From Tricholoma matsutake (Eukaryota > Basidiomycota > Agaricomycetes > Agaricales > Tricholomataceae): a stretch of DNA of 64,000 bases. Shown here in pieces: positions 23,686-34,707 of the stretch; position 1 is the stretch's first letter; each line of letters starts with the position of its first letter. The translations under genes were made by a program, and so were the position numbers. The notes under the pieces are model-generated. The model saw only the letters and a program-made list of their open reading frames with translations, was not told the origin of the DNA and ran no database searches. The stretch covers positions 4,464,001 through 4,528,000 of the forward strand of contig AP026539.1 of assembly GCA_026075535.2 (NCBI GenBank), in the 5' to 3' direction.

Positions 23686-23770
23686 CTCCTGTGGCTCAAC
23701 TGGTTGAGTGCTTGTTTAGTCATCATGTGACTTACATCCCATGGTCCATGGTTCAATCCCTGCTTTACCC
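23686..23770 (+). other. tRNA-like module in N2, right
   Basis: TGGCTCAACTGG at 23692-23703 is a good A box inside a D-arm-like stem (GCTC...GAGT), and GGTTCAATCCC at 23750-23760 is a good B box in a partly paired T arm. The element ends 260 bp further on. No convincing acceptor stem is seen, so it is called tRNA-like. Confidence 0.65.
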
Positions 23771-24041
23771 ACTTATTTTGTAAGCACTTGGGGAAAGTTA
23801 AGTCTTCCAAAATGTGGTAGTCCGACTTCATGTTGGAATTGCATAGGACTTTACTAGGAATTTCTTGGAAACAACAGTACATGGTCATCAAGATACATTC
23901 CGATTGGATTCCTATTGGACTACTAGGACTAGTGTCAGACTAGTAGGACTCCTATCGGACCCCGATCAGACTCTTATTGGAAAACTCGGACTCCTAGGAC
24001 TCCAATAGGAATATGGGGGGAGTGCAAAGTTTACAGGAACA

Positions 24042-24569
24042 TAATCAATAGATTGAATGTTGCATCAACAAGTGGATTACCAGTGTCAAAACTGACATCC
24101 CCTTCACTACGACACTCTACCAAGATGTATATGAAGACCACATTCATTGCCTCCAATGCTTCGAGAAACACACCAGGAAGCATAATATTCTTGCCCACAT
24201 CTTTCTGAAGCTTTATAATCAGGGAAGGTAAGTGATGTATGCCAATGTCCATGATCTCAGCACTCAAGGCTATATAGATTGATATAACTGTAGCTAGTCA
24301 CGTGTCAGTAGTTCATCATTGCTATCCTACTCCATTGCCGTGCTCCAGCTAGAGGCACTTGGCACATCTCCATCTTAGTGATGAGAGTGCAATTTGCACT
24401 TTAACACACTGTCCACTACTTTATCTGGCTTTTCCCAAGTCTTTTCTGTCTATTCTCAGGCCTATTGTCTATTTCTGAGCTCTGCTGTCATTCTGTCACC
24501 AAAATCTGTCCACTATAACCCATAAACCATAACCCATATAACCATATAACCGTTTAACAGCTCGAAAAC
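24042..24569. other. No recognisable gene; part of a direct repeat
   Basis: An open minus-strand frame of about 75 codons (24267 down to about 24040) is not recognised and runs toward the Plavaka fragment across the N2 site. 24321-24374 is repeated at 25650-25705 with differences mainly at CpG positions. The rest shows nothing identifiable. Confidence 0.4.
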
Positions 24570-25510
24570 ATGCATGGCCCTGGACACCAGAAAAAGTCCT
24601 CAAAAAGAAAAACTGCTGCTCCTGATGCAGCCATTGCATCACCCGCAAATGGCACTGCAAGTACGGCATCAGAATCAACATCAGCCTGCCACAACTTCCA
24701 CCACTTTTTTGAAATGGCAGACCACAAGAGCATCACCCAGTTCTGTAACTGGGCAGCTGCCACTAGCGATGGCAAGAACCTTAGACTACAATACATGCAT
24801 TGGATGAAGGAGAGAGGTTGGGAATATTAGACAGGAAAAGGTTGGGTCTAAAGGAAGGAATAGAGAGAGGAATGGACTTGGGTTGCAAGGAAGGATACCA
24901 GGTTGCAAAGGAAGGATTCAACAAGATAATACAGGCAGTCAAAGCTAAAGGAACCCTGAAAAAGTCCATCACCCACAAAATGGTGACACAAGACAAACAA
25001 TGACCCACAATGACAGTCAACAGCCATGCAGACACCATTACACAAATGGCAGCCCATGACCCCCACCAGTCCATCGCTGCCGCTGCTATCTGCCATGTCA
25101 CCACCATAAACAGCTGCACAGCTGCCATCAACATCATCAACATCATCAACAATGGCCACCACAACCTCATCCCCAGCTTCAAAACTTCCCCCAGCATCTC
25201 ACAAATGATGGCACACATTGCCAAGTCGACCTACAGCCCCCCTGCAGACTCCACTGCCCCATGTCTCACATCCAGAACCACCTACTGCCACCACCATGTC
25301 ACAGCCTACAACGGCAAATGAAGTCCGTCGCAACTACTCCCGAAATGAGGACCTGCACTAACATGTGACTAGCTATGGTTATATCAATGAGATCACATGA
25401 CTCCCTGGAGTGGTGCCTCACACCACTCCATCCACCCATGTCCCAAATGGCGATGTCCTCATCACCCAGAAGAAAAACAACCAGAAAAAAGAAAACCATG
25501 CAAATAAGAA
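24570..25510 (+). pseudogene. Transposon-associated coiled-coil ORF, function unknown
   Basis: It starts MHGPGHQKKSSKRK and continues through an Ala/Thr-rich region to FEMADHKSITQFCNWAA, then (after a frameshift near 24800) to an alternating Gly/charged segment with EGYQVAKEGFNKIIQAVKAKG near 24880-24950 (cited in part), a Thr/His-rich linker and RRNYSRNEDLH near 25330. The order resembles hypothetical proteins that recur next to mobile elements in Agaricomycetes, but I cannot name the family. At least two frameshifts and a stop in the RNYSRNEDLH region make it a pseudogene. Confidence 0.5.
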
Positions 25511-26029
25511 AATAAGAATGATCTAAAATCTAAAGTCTCTGAAGCCAGACAAAAATCTATGGTTGATATAAAAAATAAAATAGAACAAAACTCAATGAGG
25601 GGGTGCCCATCCCAAAGCATGAAGGGCTCTACTCAAGTCAGCAAGATGGGCTATCCCACTGCATTGCTGTGCTCCAGCTAGAGAGGCACTTGGCATGTCT
25701 CCATCATGCCTTGACTATTTCTGCTTTTCAATATGAGTACAATGCTTTGAATATTGTGAATTTATTGCTGTACCCTGGCTTTAACAACACTATTACAATG
25801 AGCAATCTCCAGCACTATGTGATGCAACACATGTCTGAAGTTACTACCTAGCCCATTATAGGCTATCAAGGTTACAAGACTATGCAGCTATGTGACATAT
25901 CATAGTACTCAGCTACTACTACCAAGCAATAATAGTACTACAGAACACTTGGCAGGCACTACTGAGCACTATAATTGTGGAGGCAAGCAACCGTGCTATG
26001 AGCACTATATATGGTATATACTGCAATGC
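25511..26029. other. No recognisable gene
   Basis: An 82-codon plus frame (25603-25851) is not recognised. 25650-25705 is the second copy of the direct repeat also at 24321-24374. Nothing else is visible. Confidence 0.4.
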
Positions 26030-26310
26030 TGTCCACTGCTTTTTTCCTGATGTGGGGTTGGGTAAAGCATAGATATTGACAAGTCTCGAAGAAAACCTTT
26101 GACCATGCAAAGAAAGCTGCCTTTGCAGCACTCAACACTTGTCCCATCAATGTGATCTGGAGGTTTATAAATTGGGCTTGGCATTTCATGCATGCATACC
26201 ATATTGGCTTGACTGGAAAGGCAGCGGCATGGGTAGTTCAGAAGCAGAAGGGTCATCAGGTCAGTTTCCCAAGGTGCTATGGAGCAGGACATCAAATGGC
26301 CACCAACTTT
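26030..26310 (+). pseudogene. C-terminal tail of a mariner-like DDE transposase
   Basis: The plus strand reads WGWVKHRY, a stop, then KKTFDHAKKAAFAALNTCP, VIWRFINWAWHFMHAYHIG and LTGKAAAWVVQKQKGH. The order W-x-K-Y-R...KTF...AL..CP...RRFINR.WR.M.AYR.GLTGKAA.WA..K...H is typical of the tail of basidiomycete Tc1/mariner-type DDE endonucleases. The catalytic domain is not preserved upstream. The match is by family resemblance from memory. Confidence 0.6.
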
Positions 26311-27294
26311 TGACAGTGGCCAAATCAGATCTGGCATTTTTTAAAGTTTACATACCAATTTTTGCCCAAATTTTAGCAGTATTTAGCATCAGAAATCAAG
26401 GGAAATTTTCATTTGTACCCTTTTACACTACCATCAAGGGTCACCATCTTGGCCACCCTGAGTACTTGGCCAATTCCATATTTAGAGTCTGTACAGCAAG
26501 GAATCCATAATAATGTAGATCTCAATATTGAGAAGAACCTCATGGGAAACCATGTACCAAAACAAATCCACCAGTGATGGTGCATTACTGAGATATGGTG
26601 ATGGCAGTGTGGCATTTCAGCCTCCTTGGCATGTTTGTTAATCTTGCCCAATATGGAAAAACCTCCCACCCCACTGTAGCCTCATATTGAAAAACTTGCC
26701 ACTGTTATGGCTCCCCTCAATCCTTTGCCCATTATCTTTATTTTTTGGGTCTCACCCTGTACAATGAAGTCAATGTGTATTCTGTAGGCCATGACTGGCC
26801 AACATGGCAGGTTTGCTCAATTTGGCAGCCACTCTCAAATAATACTCACAGGAAGCAAAGTACTCCAGGTAAAACCATGGTGAGCATGTCAACCTCTTCC
26901 CAGCATCACAGACAACATACAAGCCAAGTTTGAAGACTTGAAAGTAACTACTTTACTCCCAATTCTGTCTGATACCCTTAGGTGGCCAAGAACCCAACCT
27001 CTGATAGTATCTTTTCACCAAAGAGATGAGTCACACATGACATACCTTTTGATATGTGGATGAATCTGTCACACATGGCCAATCTCATACAACCAACATT
27101 TATAACTACATCAATTTTGAGAAATAGATCAATTGCTCTAGCCAATCAATAGCTCTCATAAAAAGGAGCACTTTGGCTAAAGGGATAAGAAAAAACAAAA
27201 TTTTACAGGCAGAGTATTGTTTGTACAAAAGTAGTGGTGACTTGATGTCCTGCTCCATATGATGCACCTTCTTGATGCCATCATGAATTCTTGT
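26311..27294. other. Non-coding decayed sequence
   Basis: No open frame of note and no similarity that I recognise. It probably includes the 3' flank of the mariner-like remnant. Confidence 0.4.
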
Positions 27295-27296
27295 TA

Positions 27297-27877
27297 CAGT
27301 CATTCATGCCTCTTTGACACATCTGGGTCAATGACCCAAATGACCTTGACAGCTCCAATTCTGTGTAAATTGCCTCAGACTTTTTGTAATATCCACCATA
27401 TAGCTCAGACATATGTATAACCAGACCCACAGAGTGATTGAGCTTGTGAACAGAATAAGAGATGTCCTCTAAGGCAAATGTGAGAGAAACCTGAAATTTG
27501 ATATGAAGATAATGAGAACAAAGTACGCTGTTCAGGATTTCTTTTTTGAGAACCTATATCTTACACCCTATCCCAAGGTCTGGTGATAGTGATTCACTGA
27601 AACTACACCCTGCATTGCAACAGACTTCGTAAAAGCTGGCCCAGGATCATGCCCTGATGTGACTTGTGTCAAAGACCCAGTTTGAGCTGATAACGAAAAT
27701 TTCCACTGATTATACTTAAACACCATTCTTATACATATGATAACTATTCTTAAGGGCCAAACAGATAGCTTGGACATATACCATGGGTTCTGTCTATTCA
27801 GATTTTCAATTTGCAATGCACAGTAAGTTTCCAAGGGTCACAAATATCTGGTTGGGTCAAAGAGGCATGAATGACTG
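27297..27877. mobile_element. Mariner-type MITE with TA target duplication
   Basis: CAGTCATTCATGCCTCTTTG at the left end is matched in reverse complement at the right end (CAAAGAGGCATGAATGACTG), a 20-bp perfect inverted repeat. TA flanks both sides (27295-27296 and 27878-27879). At 581 bp without a coding frame it is a non-autonomous Tc1/mariner-type element. It may have been mobilised by a transposase of the kind whose tail sits at 26030-26310, but nothing links their termini. Confidence 0.75.
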
Positions 27878-28183
27878 TAGGCTACATAATTTGTCAAAAA
27901 ATCCATCCAAAATTTTGGCCAACACAACTACTCATGGGAAATTTTTCGGAGGTGTGTTTTTAGGAGGACAAGTGATCGACTTGGATGAATGTTCATGAAG
28001 ATTGTTTGTGAATGCACCCACCAAACAATGTGGCCAGTGGGCATTGTTTGACCTATTTGGCTACACCATCATGGACCAAGCACTGACAATTACAGCTGTG
28101 TTGATGGCGACGATGACGACAAGCCCTTTTGTACCACCCATGTATTTATGCTTTGCTTTCTGTAATATATTCTTTTTGCAAAG

Positions 28184-30454
28184 ATGTTCCCCAGGCCCTC
28201 TCTTGAAACCCTCCTCTCAATTCTCGTTGCTAATCCTCATCTTGCAAAAGCATTGGACATCACCTCATTGACTAGATTCATTCAAATCATCAGCCTACTA
28301 AAGCCATTTTTATTAACTTTACAGCCCTCCCACAACACCAACCCACCAGAACAACTTTCAGTGAATGTCCATGAGTTCCTCAAGGTCTCAATGGAATTTG
28401 ATGATGACCTCACAAAGCTTGCTTGGGAGGCATTGCAGGAAATTGCTTGGGACTTTGACCCAGACATAGAGGGTGTCCAAGAACTGGGAAGGCAGCATCT
28501 CCTGATTGATTCGACGAGGTCATGTGGCCGAGTATCCCCACTAGCATCTTGGGCCTTGAGGACACAGTTTGGCTCCATGCAAACATGGCTTGGTGGGCAT
28601 AAATGGTAGTAGGCTAGCTTGTGTGAGACATTTGGAGCAAGAATCCAGAGTACAGCTGAACATACTGATACAGTGATACCCTGACACAGCCCATGATCAA
28701 TAAAGAGCTCTGTTGCTGTTACAGTTTTCATGCAAGATTTTGGACCCATACCAGGTCAATCTACCTCTATGTATTGCCATTGTGAGCATTTATTCCATTC
28801 CGCAATGGTGGGTTCTGATATTCTAGCAGAATGTAAAACTCAATATTATGCTAATTTTTATGTCCATGAGAATGCATCTAAGAGGACATACTACAGGGGG
28901 TCATTCAACTTTATACAAATTGCTACCCATGTTTTTATAGCCTCATGAACATGTGAGCTGTTCACAACCATGATGGCACATGCTTGGTATGGTACATTCT
29001 TCATGGTCTGTTATATCCTGTTGAGCTACTATAATGAATAGGACATCAGCGACAAACTGTGCGAGGATCTATAATGAAGGCATTGGAGTACACAAGTTGA
29101 CTCCTTCGCTCCCTGATGCGTACTCAAAGAGCCTAAAGCTTGATGCAGAGGATGTCTGGAACTCGCTGTTCCTCTACTGGCTACTGCTAGATTGTCAGGA
29201 GCAGGGGACAATCCTAGAGTTAGATCACAAGGCAGGATCTCAAGCTCACAGGCTTGAACCTGCACTACAAGCATGTAACCTTCAAATTTTGGGTACAGGT
29301 CAAGAAGAATGGAGCCATGCTTGCGATGCATGCTGCTGGATTAATGACACAGACCCAGAGCAGATAGGTAAGACTTTTTATCATCACATGCACTGAACTA
29401 TTCAATCATTTTGTAGGGTGTGTTCATTCTGTCATAATCGATGGCATCAATACAATAGGCTGCCCCTGCTGTGACATTCATGATTGTGTGGTGCCGCTTG
29501 CATCTCAGAATGACCACTTTTCCCCTGACCACAATGATTTGGCTGATGAATGCACTGTCACATCATGTACAGCAAAGGCCAATGATGGCTATCGTACATG
29601 CTCCCTCCCATCTCATCGCCAACTAGAGAGCTATAAGGATGAGCAGAATAAGGCAATGTTTCAGCTCAAACACCGCCTTGCTCACCTCAAGCTCTCTCAG
29701 CCAGACCCATCTTCCAACTTGTCTGACTCCCTTGACAATGCTGCACATGCATCACTCCCATATTCCGATGAACCAGTGCTCATTGATGTGAATGGTGTTT
29801 GTGATGGGAAGCCTGAAACTGGCAACAGAACTCTTTGAGCATGCTTTGGGTGCTGATGGACTCACAATGAAGAGCTATGTGTGGCATCTTGTGGTGTAAT
29901 CCTGGGCCATGCAACTTTCTATGGTTCTGAAGCTCCCAATGGTGTTTGAGTACGTCCCAACATTATATCTCGGCCTTCTTCTGACAACTCCTTGTTAGAC
30001 CTTTTTGATGTGGCTTTTCCCCATGAAGTCATCCCTCCCAGGTGTCATTTGGCATGACAACAATTGCCAAATTCAAGCCATGCTACAGGCAGAAGAAGAT
30101 CCTTACCTCCGAACCTATTTTGATAATGTTGCTCTTCCTGTTGACATTTTCCACTTCAAGTTGAAGCACAAGGAGTCAGATATCACCTGTGGCACATATT
30201 GCAACCCCTACATATGGCCGGAACTCTGTACTCCAGAAGGAAACTGGCATTTCAACTCATCTGCAGCTGAGCAAACTAATGCATGGTTTGGTGGATTTCA
30301 AGCTATCATGAGAGAAATGCAAATTGACCACTATGGGTTCTTCCTCGATGAGATAATAAAATGTTGGAATCAGCATACAGTCCAGGAGCTCAAATGTAAG
30401 TTGAAAGCACCATATAATATTCCTCGTCATATACTTAGGCCAGATACTGCTTAG
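28184..30454 (+). pseudogene. KDZ transposase-associated protein with CxC5/CxC6-like Cys clusters
   Basis: It starts at ATG 28184 (MFPRPSLETLLSILVANPHL), followed by a helical N-terminus, a Cys-rich part near 28770-28930 (CEHL, ECKTQYYANFYVH, RTYYRG), a helical block (29034-29350) with CDACC, an intron at about 29370-29416 (GTAAGA...TTGTAG), a second cluster (GCPCCDIHDC near 29460, CTVTSCTAKANDGYRTCSLPSH near 29550), GVCDGKPETGN near 29800, and the core WHDNNCQ near 30050 with FHFKLKHKESDITCGTYC near 30150 and FNSSAAEQTNAWFGGF near 30260. This order matches the CxC5/CxC6 proteins linked to KDZ DNA transposons in Agaricomycetes. A frameshift near 28700 and TGA codons at 29836 and just beyond, where Arg is expected, disable it. 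Confidence 0.75.
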
Positions 30455-30962
30455 ACTATAGTTACAATAGACTCATTAATTGTCACAGTTGTTAAGTTGA
30501 AAAATGTCCTTATTAGTCATCATCCAATGTCAAGTTGATTACTTCTCCGTTGACCTTCCAAGCCATGAAAACATCAGGTTGTTCCACGCCTTCCTCGCCA
30601 TACTCCTGTGCCTCTGAGCCTGCTCCCACACCAGGTCCTCAACCACTGTGCTTTCATCCTCCAGTGGATGCATTAATGTTCCAAAAACTCGACTGCAATG
30701 TAATGTGTCAATTGCATCTTCTCATGATACTCAAAGGTCATCTTGAATGAGGAGAATGGCAACTTCAGGGAGCAGAAATTCAAAGATAATTTCATTCCAC
30801 CCAAGTGGCGAGGGGTCATATGGTTCAAGTGTCTTCTCAGGAAACATAGATTGGAGTGTAAGGATGATCAGTTGATATCCCTCTTGTCCATAACTAGGAG
30901 GCAGTCAGTCAATGACAAACAGAATATAAGTCAGAAAATACTTACTATCCAGCAGATTGTTC

Positions 30963-33536
30963 TGTGAAAGTGTTTGTGTTCTTCCCTTTTTGCTTCGAGA
31001 GACGAGCCTTCTTTTCCAGTTCAAAGAACTCACTCTCCGCTGGTTCTATCATAATTAGCTCAATCACCTCCTGATGGCTGAGGATGCAGCTGTGAAGCTT
31101 GTCAAAATTGATATCCTTTGGCCAACCCTCTTGCTCTGCTTCAGGAAGAAGCTCCTGCTCAAATCAGTGTTGCTCACAGTACATTGCATACACCATGAAA
31201 CTCTGAGCCTCATGATGATTAAGGTTGTCTGGACTTTCCTCAGGCCAAGTGACATCTTCCAAGTGTTTTTGCATCACAATGAGTTCTGCAGACTGTATGG
31301 AGGGCATTGGCTGGTCACAGAACTTGCAGAGTAAACTAGTGGATGCTGAGATTGAGAACCCAGAGTGGTGAATGGAAGACTGTGACAGAGATCGAGAATG
31401 GATGGGGGGAGGCAGACCAAGAATGAACAGATGCTGGGGAGCGAGACCAGGAATGAATAGAGGAGCAAGAGGGGGAGCACGAGCGGGAATGGGTGACAGA
31501 GCACGACAACAGTTGCAGGCTGAGAGAGGTGTCTTCTAGAAGGTGTGGGTTTTCAATGGCTTTAAGCAGCTGCCAAAATAGACCTTTTGGTATTTCACCA
31601 TAGTTTATGAATTGCTCTTTAATATCTGCATCCATCTCATTCCATTGCCTTTGGTACTTCCAATGAGTGGTTCTGCTGCACTTTGCATTTGGGAATGATG
31701 TGCAGAATGCCTTCTCGCGACCAATGCCCTTCGCACAAAGTTTATCTAGCTTGGCCATCCCAGTGCTAATATCACATACATAAAAATCATGGGGCCAAGC
31801 GATGGTCTTTGGCTTTCTACATGCTTTGCATCCCTGAGACTTGGATGACAATGTTGTCAAATGTCAAGAAGGAAAAGGTATCTTCTGGTGTTTATGAGAG
31901 GGCAGCTGATGGGAGGAACCATGATGGAGAGAATGAGATGGGGAGAGAGCTGTTCATTGGGGAGAAGGCGATCGTGAAGGAGTAGATGGAGTGTTGAGCC
32001 TGCCCAAGCTTTGTGAAGATGGCCTGCGATGAGAGGCAGTATCTTTCCGAGCCACCTTTTTCAATGGAGAAACTAACACCTCTGCGGCTCATTTGCTTCC
32101 TGTAGGTTGATGTTTGGGCTGTTTAGACAACTCATCATCAAGACCAGGGCAGTCAGTGAGTTCTTTGAGAGGCTAGGGCGGAGATGGAGGAGGAGTTGTT
32201 GTCCATGAATGACATTGAGAGGATCTTTCATCCTGACTGTGGTCCACTCTCCTTCCCAGAGATCAATCCAGCTTGTGGCGGTCAGGCTAAGTCCATCCAT
32301 GAGGTCTGATGACACAGAAAGCCAGAGTTGAGGGAAGGTATCGACATAGAGTTTCATCCGTAATGGCTTCATTCCATTCTATATATATCACAGTAAGTAC
32401 ATGTCAAAAAGAAGCGACAGACAGAACATACCTTCTGCCAGACTATCAACATGACATACTTCTTCTTTTCCACCTGCATCTCCTGCTGTTGGATCTTGAG
32501 TGATTTGATAGACTACTGCTCCTGTACAGCAATGCTACAAGCTGCTCCCCACTCAGGATGTATCAGCTGTTCCAGTGCTCAGAGAGGTGCATTCCCTGAT
32601 ACATTTGCTGACTGTGATGATGCCAAAACCTGTGTCTGTGTAATGGCGACTTGTCAGGGCTGGGGCAGAAGTGGAGTGGTGACGGGTTTGGGATGAGAAG
32701 AGGTTTAAGGGTGCATAATAGTAATTCCATGGGACTGGGACAGAGGCGGGGGTGTCACCTGATGAGGTGCCATAACACATTGGGAATGAGGCTGCTGTGC
32801 TGGGTTTCAATTGTGGCTGGACCCAATAGAAATCAGTTCAATCATGCAAGTCTGGGGCTGTGAAGCAGGAGAAGGGCAAGCCTGTTAATAATGCTGAGCC
32901 AAGGGAATAAGCTAATGACATATAAAAATGTACCTGTATGCCAGCTAGACTATGAGCATTGCATCATGCTCGTCCCTGTCCATCTTGATGAGCTCTGTTT
33001 GCCGCCGCATTGCAGCAAGACTTGCATTTGTATTCAATACATGTCATACTACCCTGAGTATGTAGCCCACTCCTTGTAAAACAGTCTGGAGTTGTGCAAT
33101 TGATTTGGCCTGTCAGTGTAGGAGGAGCTGTTGCAGGGGGTAAGGCAGCATGCAATTGAAGAGGAGTGAAAGCAGCAGGATGAGTAGGGCTGACTGTATG
33201 CAATAGAAGGTGTTCAGCATCCTCAAAGACATATGCTTTGGTGTGGAATTTTGTCCAGTGACAAGAAGTGCACTGATCAAAAGTCAGTCTAAAGCAATTC
33301 TTTGAATGTCCTACTACTCACTGATTGGCATATTGCACCTCTGAGATGACGCTTCCCTGGGTCACCAGCACCTTGGTATACCCTCAAGGGGCCCATAGGC
33401 TGACTGCATGACACACTCAAACACAGGAGCTGAGGCATGATGATGGGTTTGGGGTCATCCATAGTGTGGTTGTATCCAGTGGTGAAATGGGCACCAACAT
33501 GACTGACTAAATATGCAGAGACTTGGAAGGGCAAAG
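30963..33536 (-). pseudogene. Cys-rich protein found near fungal DNA transposons (degenerate, unnamed)
   Basis: Minus-strand pieces in order: MPQLLCLSVSCSQPMGPLR near 33440; CTSCHWTKFHTKAYVFED near 33270; INCTTPDCFTR then CIEYKCKSCCNAA near 33100-33020; a Pro/Ser-rich middle (32800-31900); WPHDFYVCDISTG near 31780 with KAFCTSFPNAKCSRTTHWKYQRQW near 31690; and a C-terminal acidic stretch at 31333-30963 (SAELIVMQ, DVTWPEESPDN, LPEAEQEGWP). The Cys spacing and the WPxDFYVCDI motif recur in unnamed Agaricomycete proteins near DNA transposons. I cannot give a function. Several frame changes, possibly partly introns, and a TGA near 31170 break it. Copia-1 inserted just upstream of its 5' end. The plus-strand frames at 30535-30970 are not recognised. 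Confidence 0.5.
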
Positions 33537-33563
33537 ATGAGCATGCCAAAGTGCAGTGGAGCC

Positions 33564-33908
33564 TGTAGAAAGTGAATCCTAGTATAAACAACTCAGTCTC
33601 TGGATAAGTGACTCTATTAATCTGTACTATACCTAGTATAAACAACTGTTGTAGTAGAGTAAGTACGCGTCAATAAATATGTATAGTAAATATAGCTCAC
33701 CTCAGTCTCTGGATAAGTGACTGAGGTGATAAAGTAAACTACTGAAGATATATATACATGTAATGTGTAACAAAAGGATGTGTGTCAAAGGAAAAGAGAC
33801 AAGGGGAAACTTAAACACGAGCTGACCACGTGGATCAAAGGGAATGCTAAAATAGCACATGCATCAAACACATCAAAAGCATTATGGACTCACGGTGCGA
33901 TTCCAACA
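33564..33908 (-). repeat. Copia-1 3' LTR
   Basis: 345 bp, TG...CA, bounded outside by GAGCC and inside by CTCCTCCTCACT (purine tract on the minus strand). It aligns without gaps with 40276-40620. Confidence 0.93.
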
Positions 33909-33951
33909 CTCCTCCTCACTGTGAATACACTCCTCCTCGCATGGAATCCCA

Positions 33952-34699
33952 CTAACGAAGGCCAAGAGATGCATGAAGGATGGCGAAATGTTTAGGTTCC
34001 AGGGCTTTAGTAAACATGTCGGCTATATTGTCACGGGTGTGGATGTAAGTGATAGCTAGGTTGCCCAACTGTACACACTCGCATAGGAAATGATATTTGA
34101 TGTCGATGTGCTTAACGCGTGAATGAAGTAATGGGTCCTCGGATAATGTCTTCATAGCATTGTTGTCACAGAGGATGGTAGTAGGCAAGTTTTGATGAAA
34201 ATCGATAGTGCGTAGTAGCATATGCAACCAGACACATTCCTTTGTGGTCTCAAACGCCGCTATGTATTCTGCTTCACAGGTGGAAGCTGCCACTACCTTC
34301 TGTTTATGTGCTGCCCAAGACACTGCACCTGAGCCAAGAGAGCACATGTATCCCCCAATGCTGCAACGAGTGTCATGGCAATTAGCCCAGTCGGAGTCAC
34401 TATAGGCATGCAGGAGAATGGGGTTCTGTCCGCCCAGATAAAGCTTGAAGTCCCTAGTTCCCTTTAGATAATGTACTAGCCGTATAGCAGCACTCCAGTG
34501 TTCTAAGGAGTATGAATCAAGGTATTGAGAGAGCTGTTGTACTGCATAAGAAATGTCAGGACGCGTAGATATTGCCAAGTACAATAAGCATCCAACAAGA
34601 GAGCAGTAGGGAAGGCATTCCTGGCATCCTGGGACATACATTGCAGATTGGAGCGCTGTAGTTTTGAACCAGGGTCCAATGGGGCAGAAACAGGGTGTG
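33952..34699 (-). pseudogene. Copia-1 RT end and RNase H
   Basis: After N4 is removed this continues the RT gene: HPVSAPLDPGSKLQ, then SLVGCLLYLAISTRPDISYAVQ (near 34600), the RNase H core YSDSDWANCHDT (34430), TCEAEYIAAFETTKECVWL (34270) and ADMFTKAL (34000). These are the standard Copia RNase H motifs, with catalytic D, E and D residues present. It ends LHASLGLR at 33952. The segment from 34641 down is open. Confidence 0.88.
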
Positions 34700-34707
34700 C
34701 TTCTTTC

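Larger units (their letters stand above)
21450..24033. mobile_element. N2, non-autonomous DNA transposon in the Plavaka gene
   Basis: A perfect 8-bp target duplication CAGGAACA lies at 21442-21449 and 24034-24041. The ends are inverted: TGAGGTCTTTACACTCCCCC on the left and TAAACTTTGCACTCCCCCC as the reverse complement of the right. Subterminal regions are dense in GGAATCC/GATCGGA motifs on both sides. The interior holds element N3, two tRNA-like modules, a GCCCAAATGAC...TTTGGGCC palindrome (22673-22701), two intron-like segments (22706-22770, 22812-22874) and GAGCA..TGCTC-type hairpins (23188, 23300, 23365). There is no transposase gene. Confidence 0.85.

Noticed and set aside
23686..23770. 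A true tRNA gene
   Set aside because: A and B boxes are good but acceptor and anticodon stems do not pair convincingly; kept as tRNA-like only.
24570..24830. Intact host gene starting MHGPGHQKK
   Set aside because: The sequence continues in other frames with transposon-like composition, so it is treated as a broken transposon ORF.
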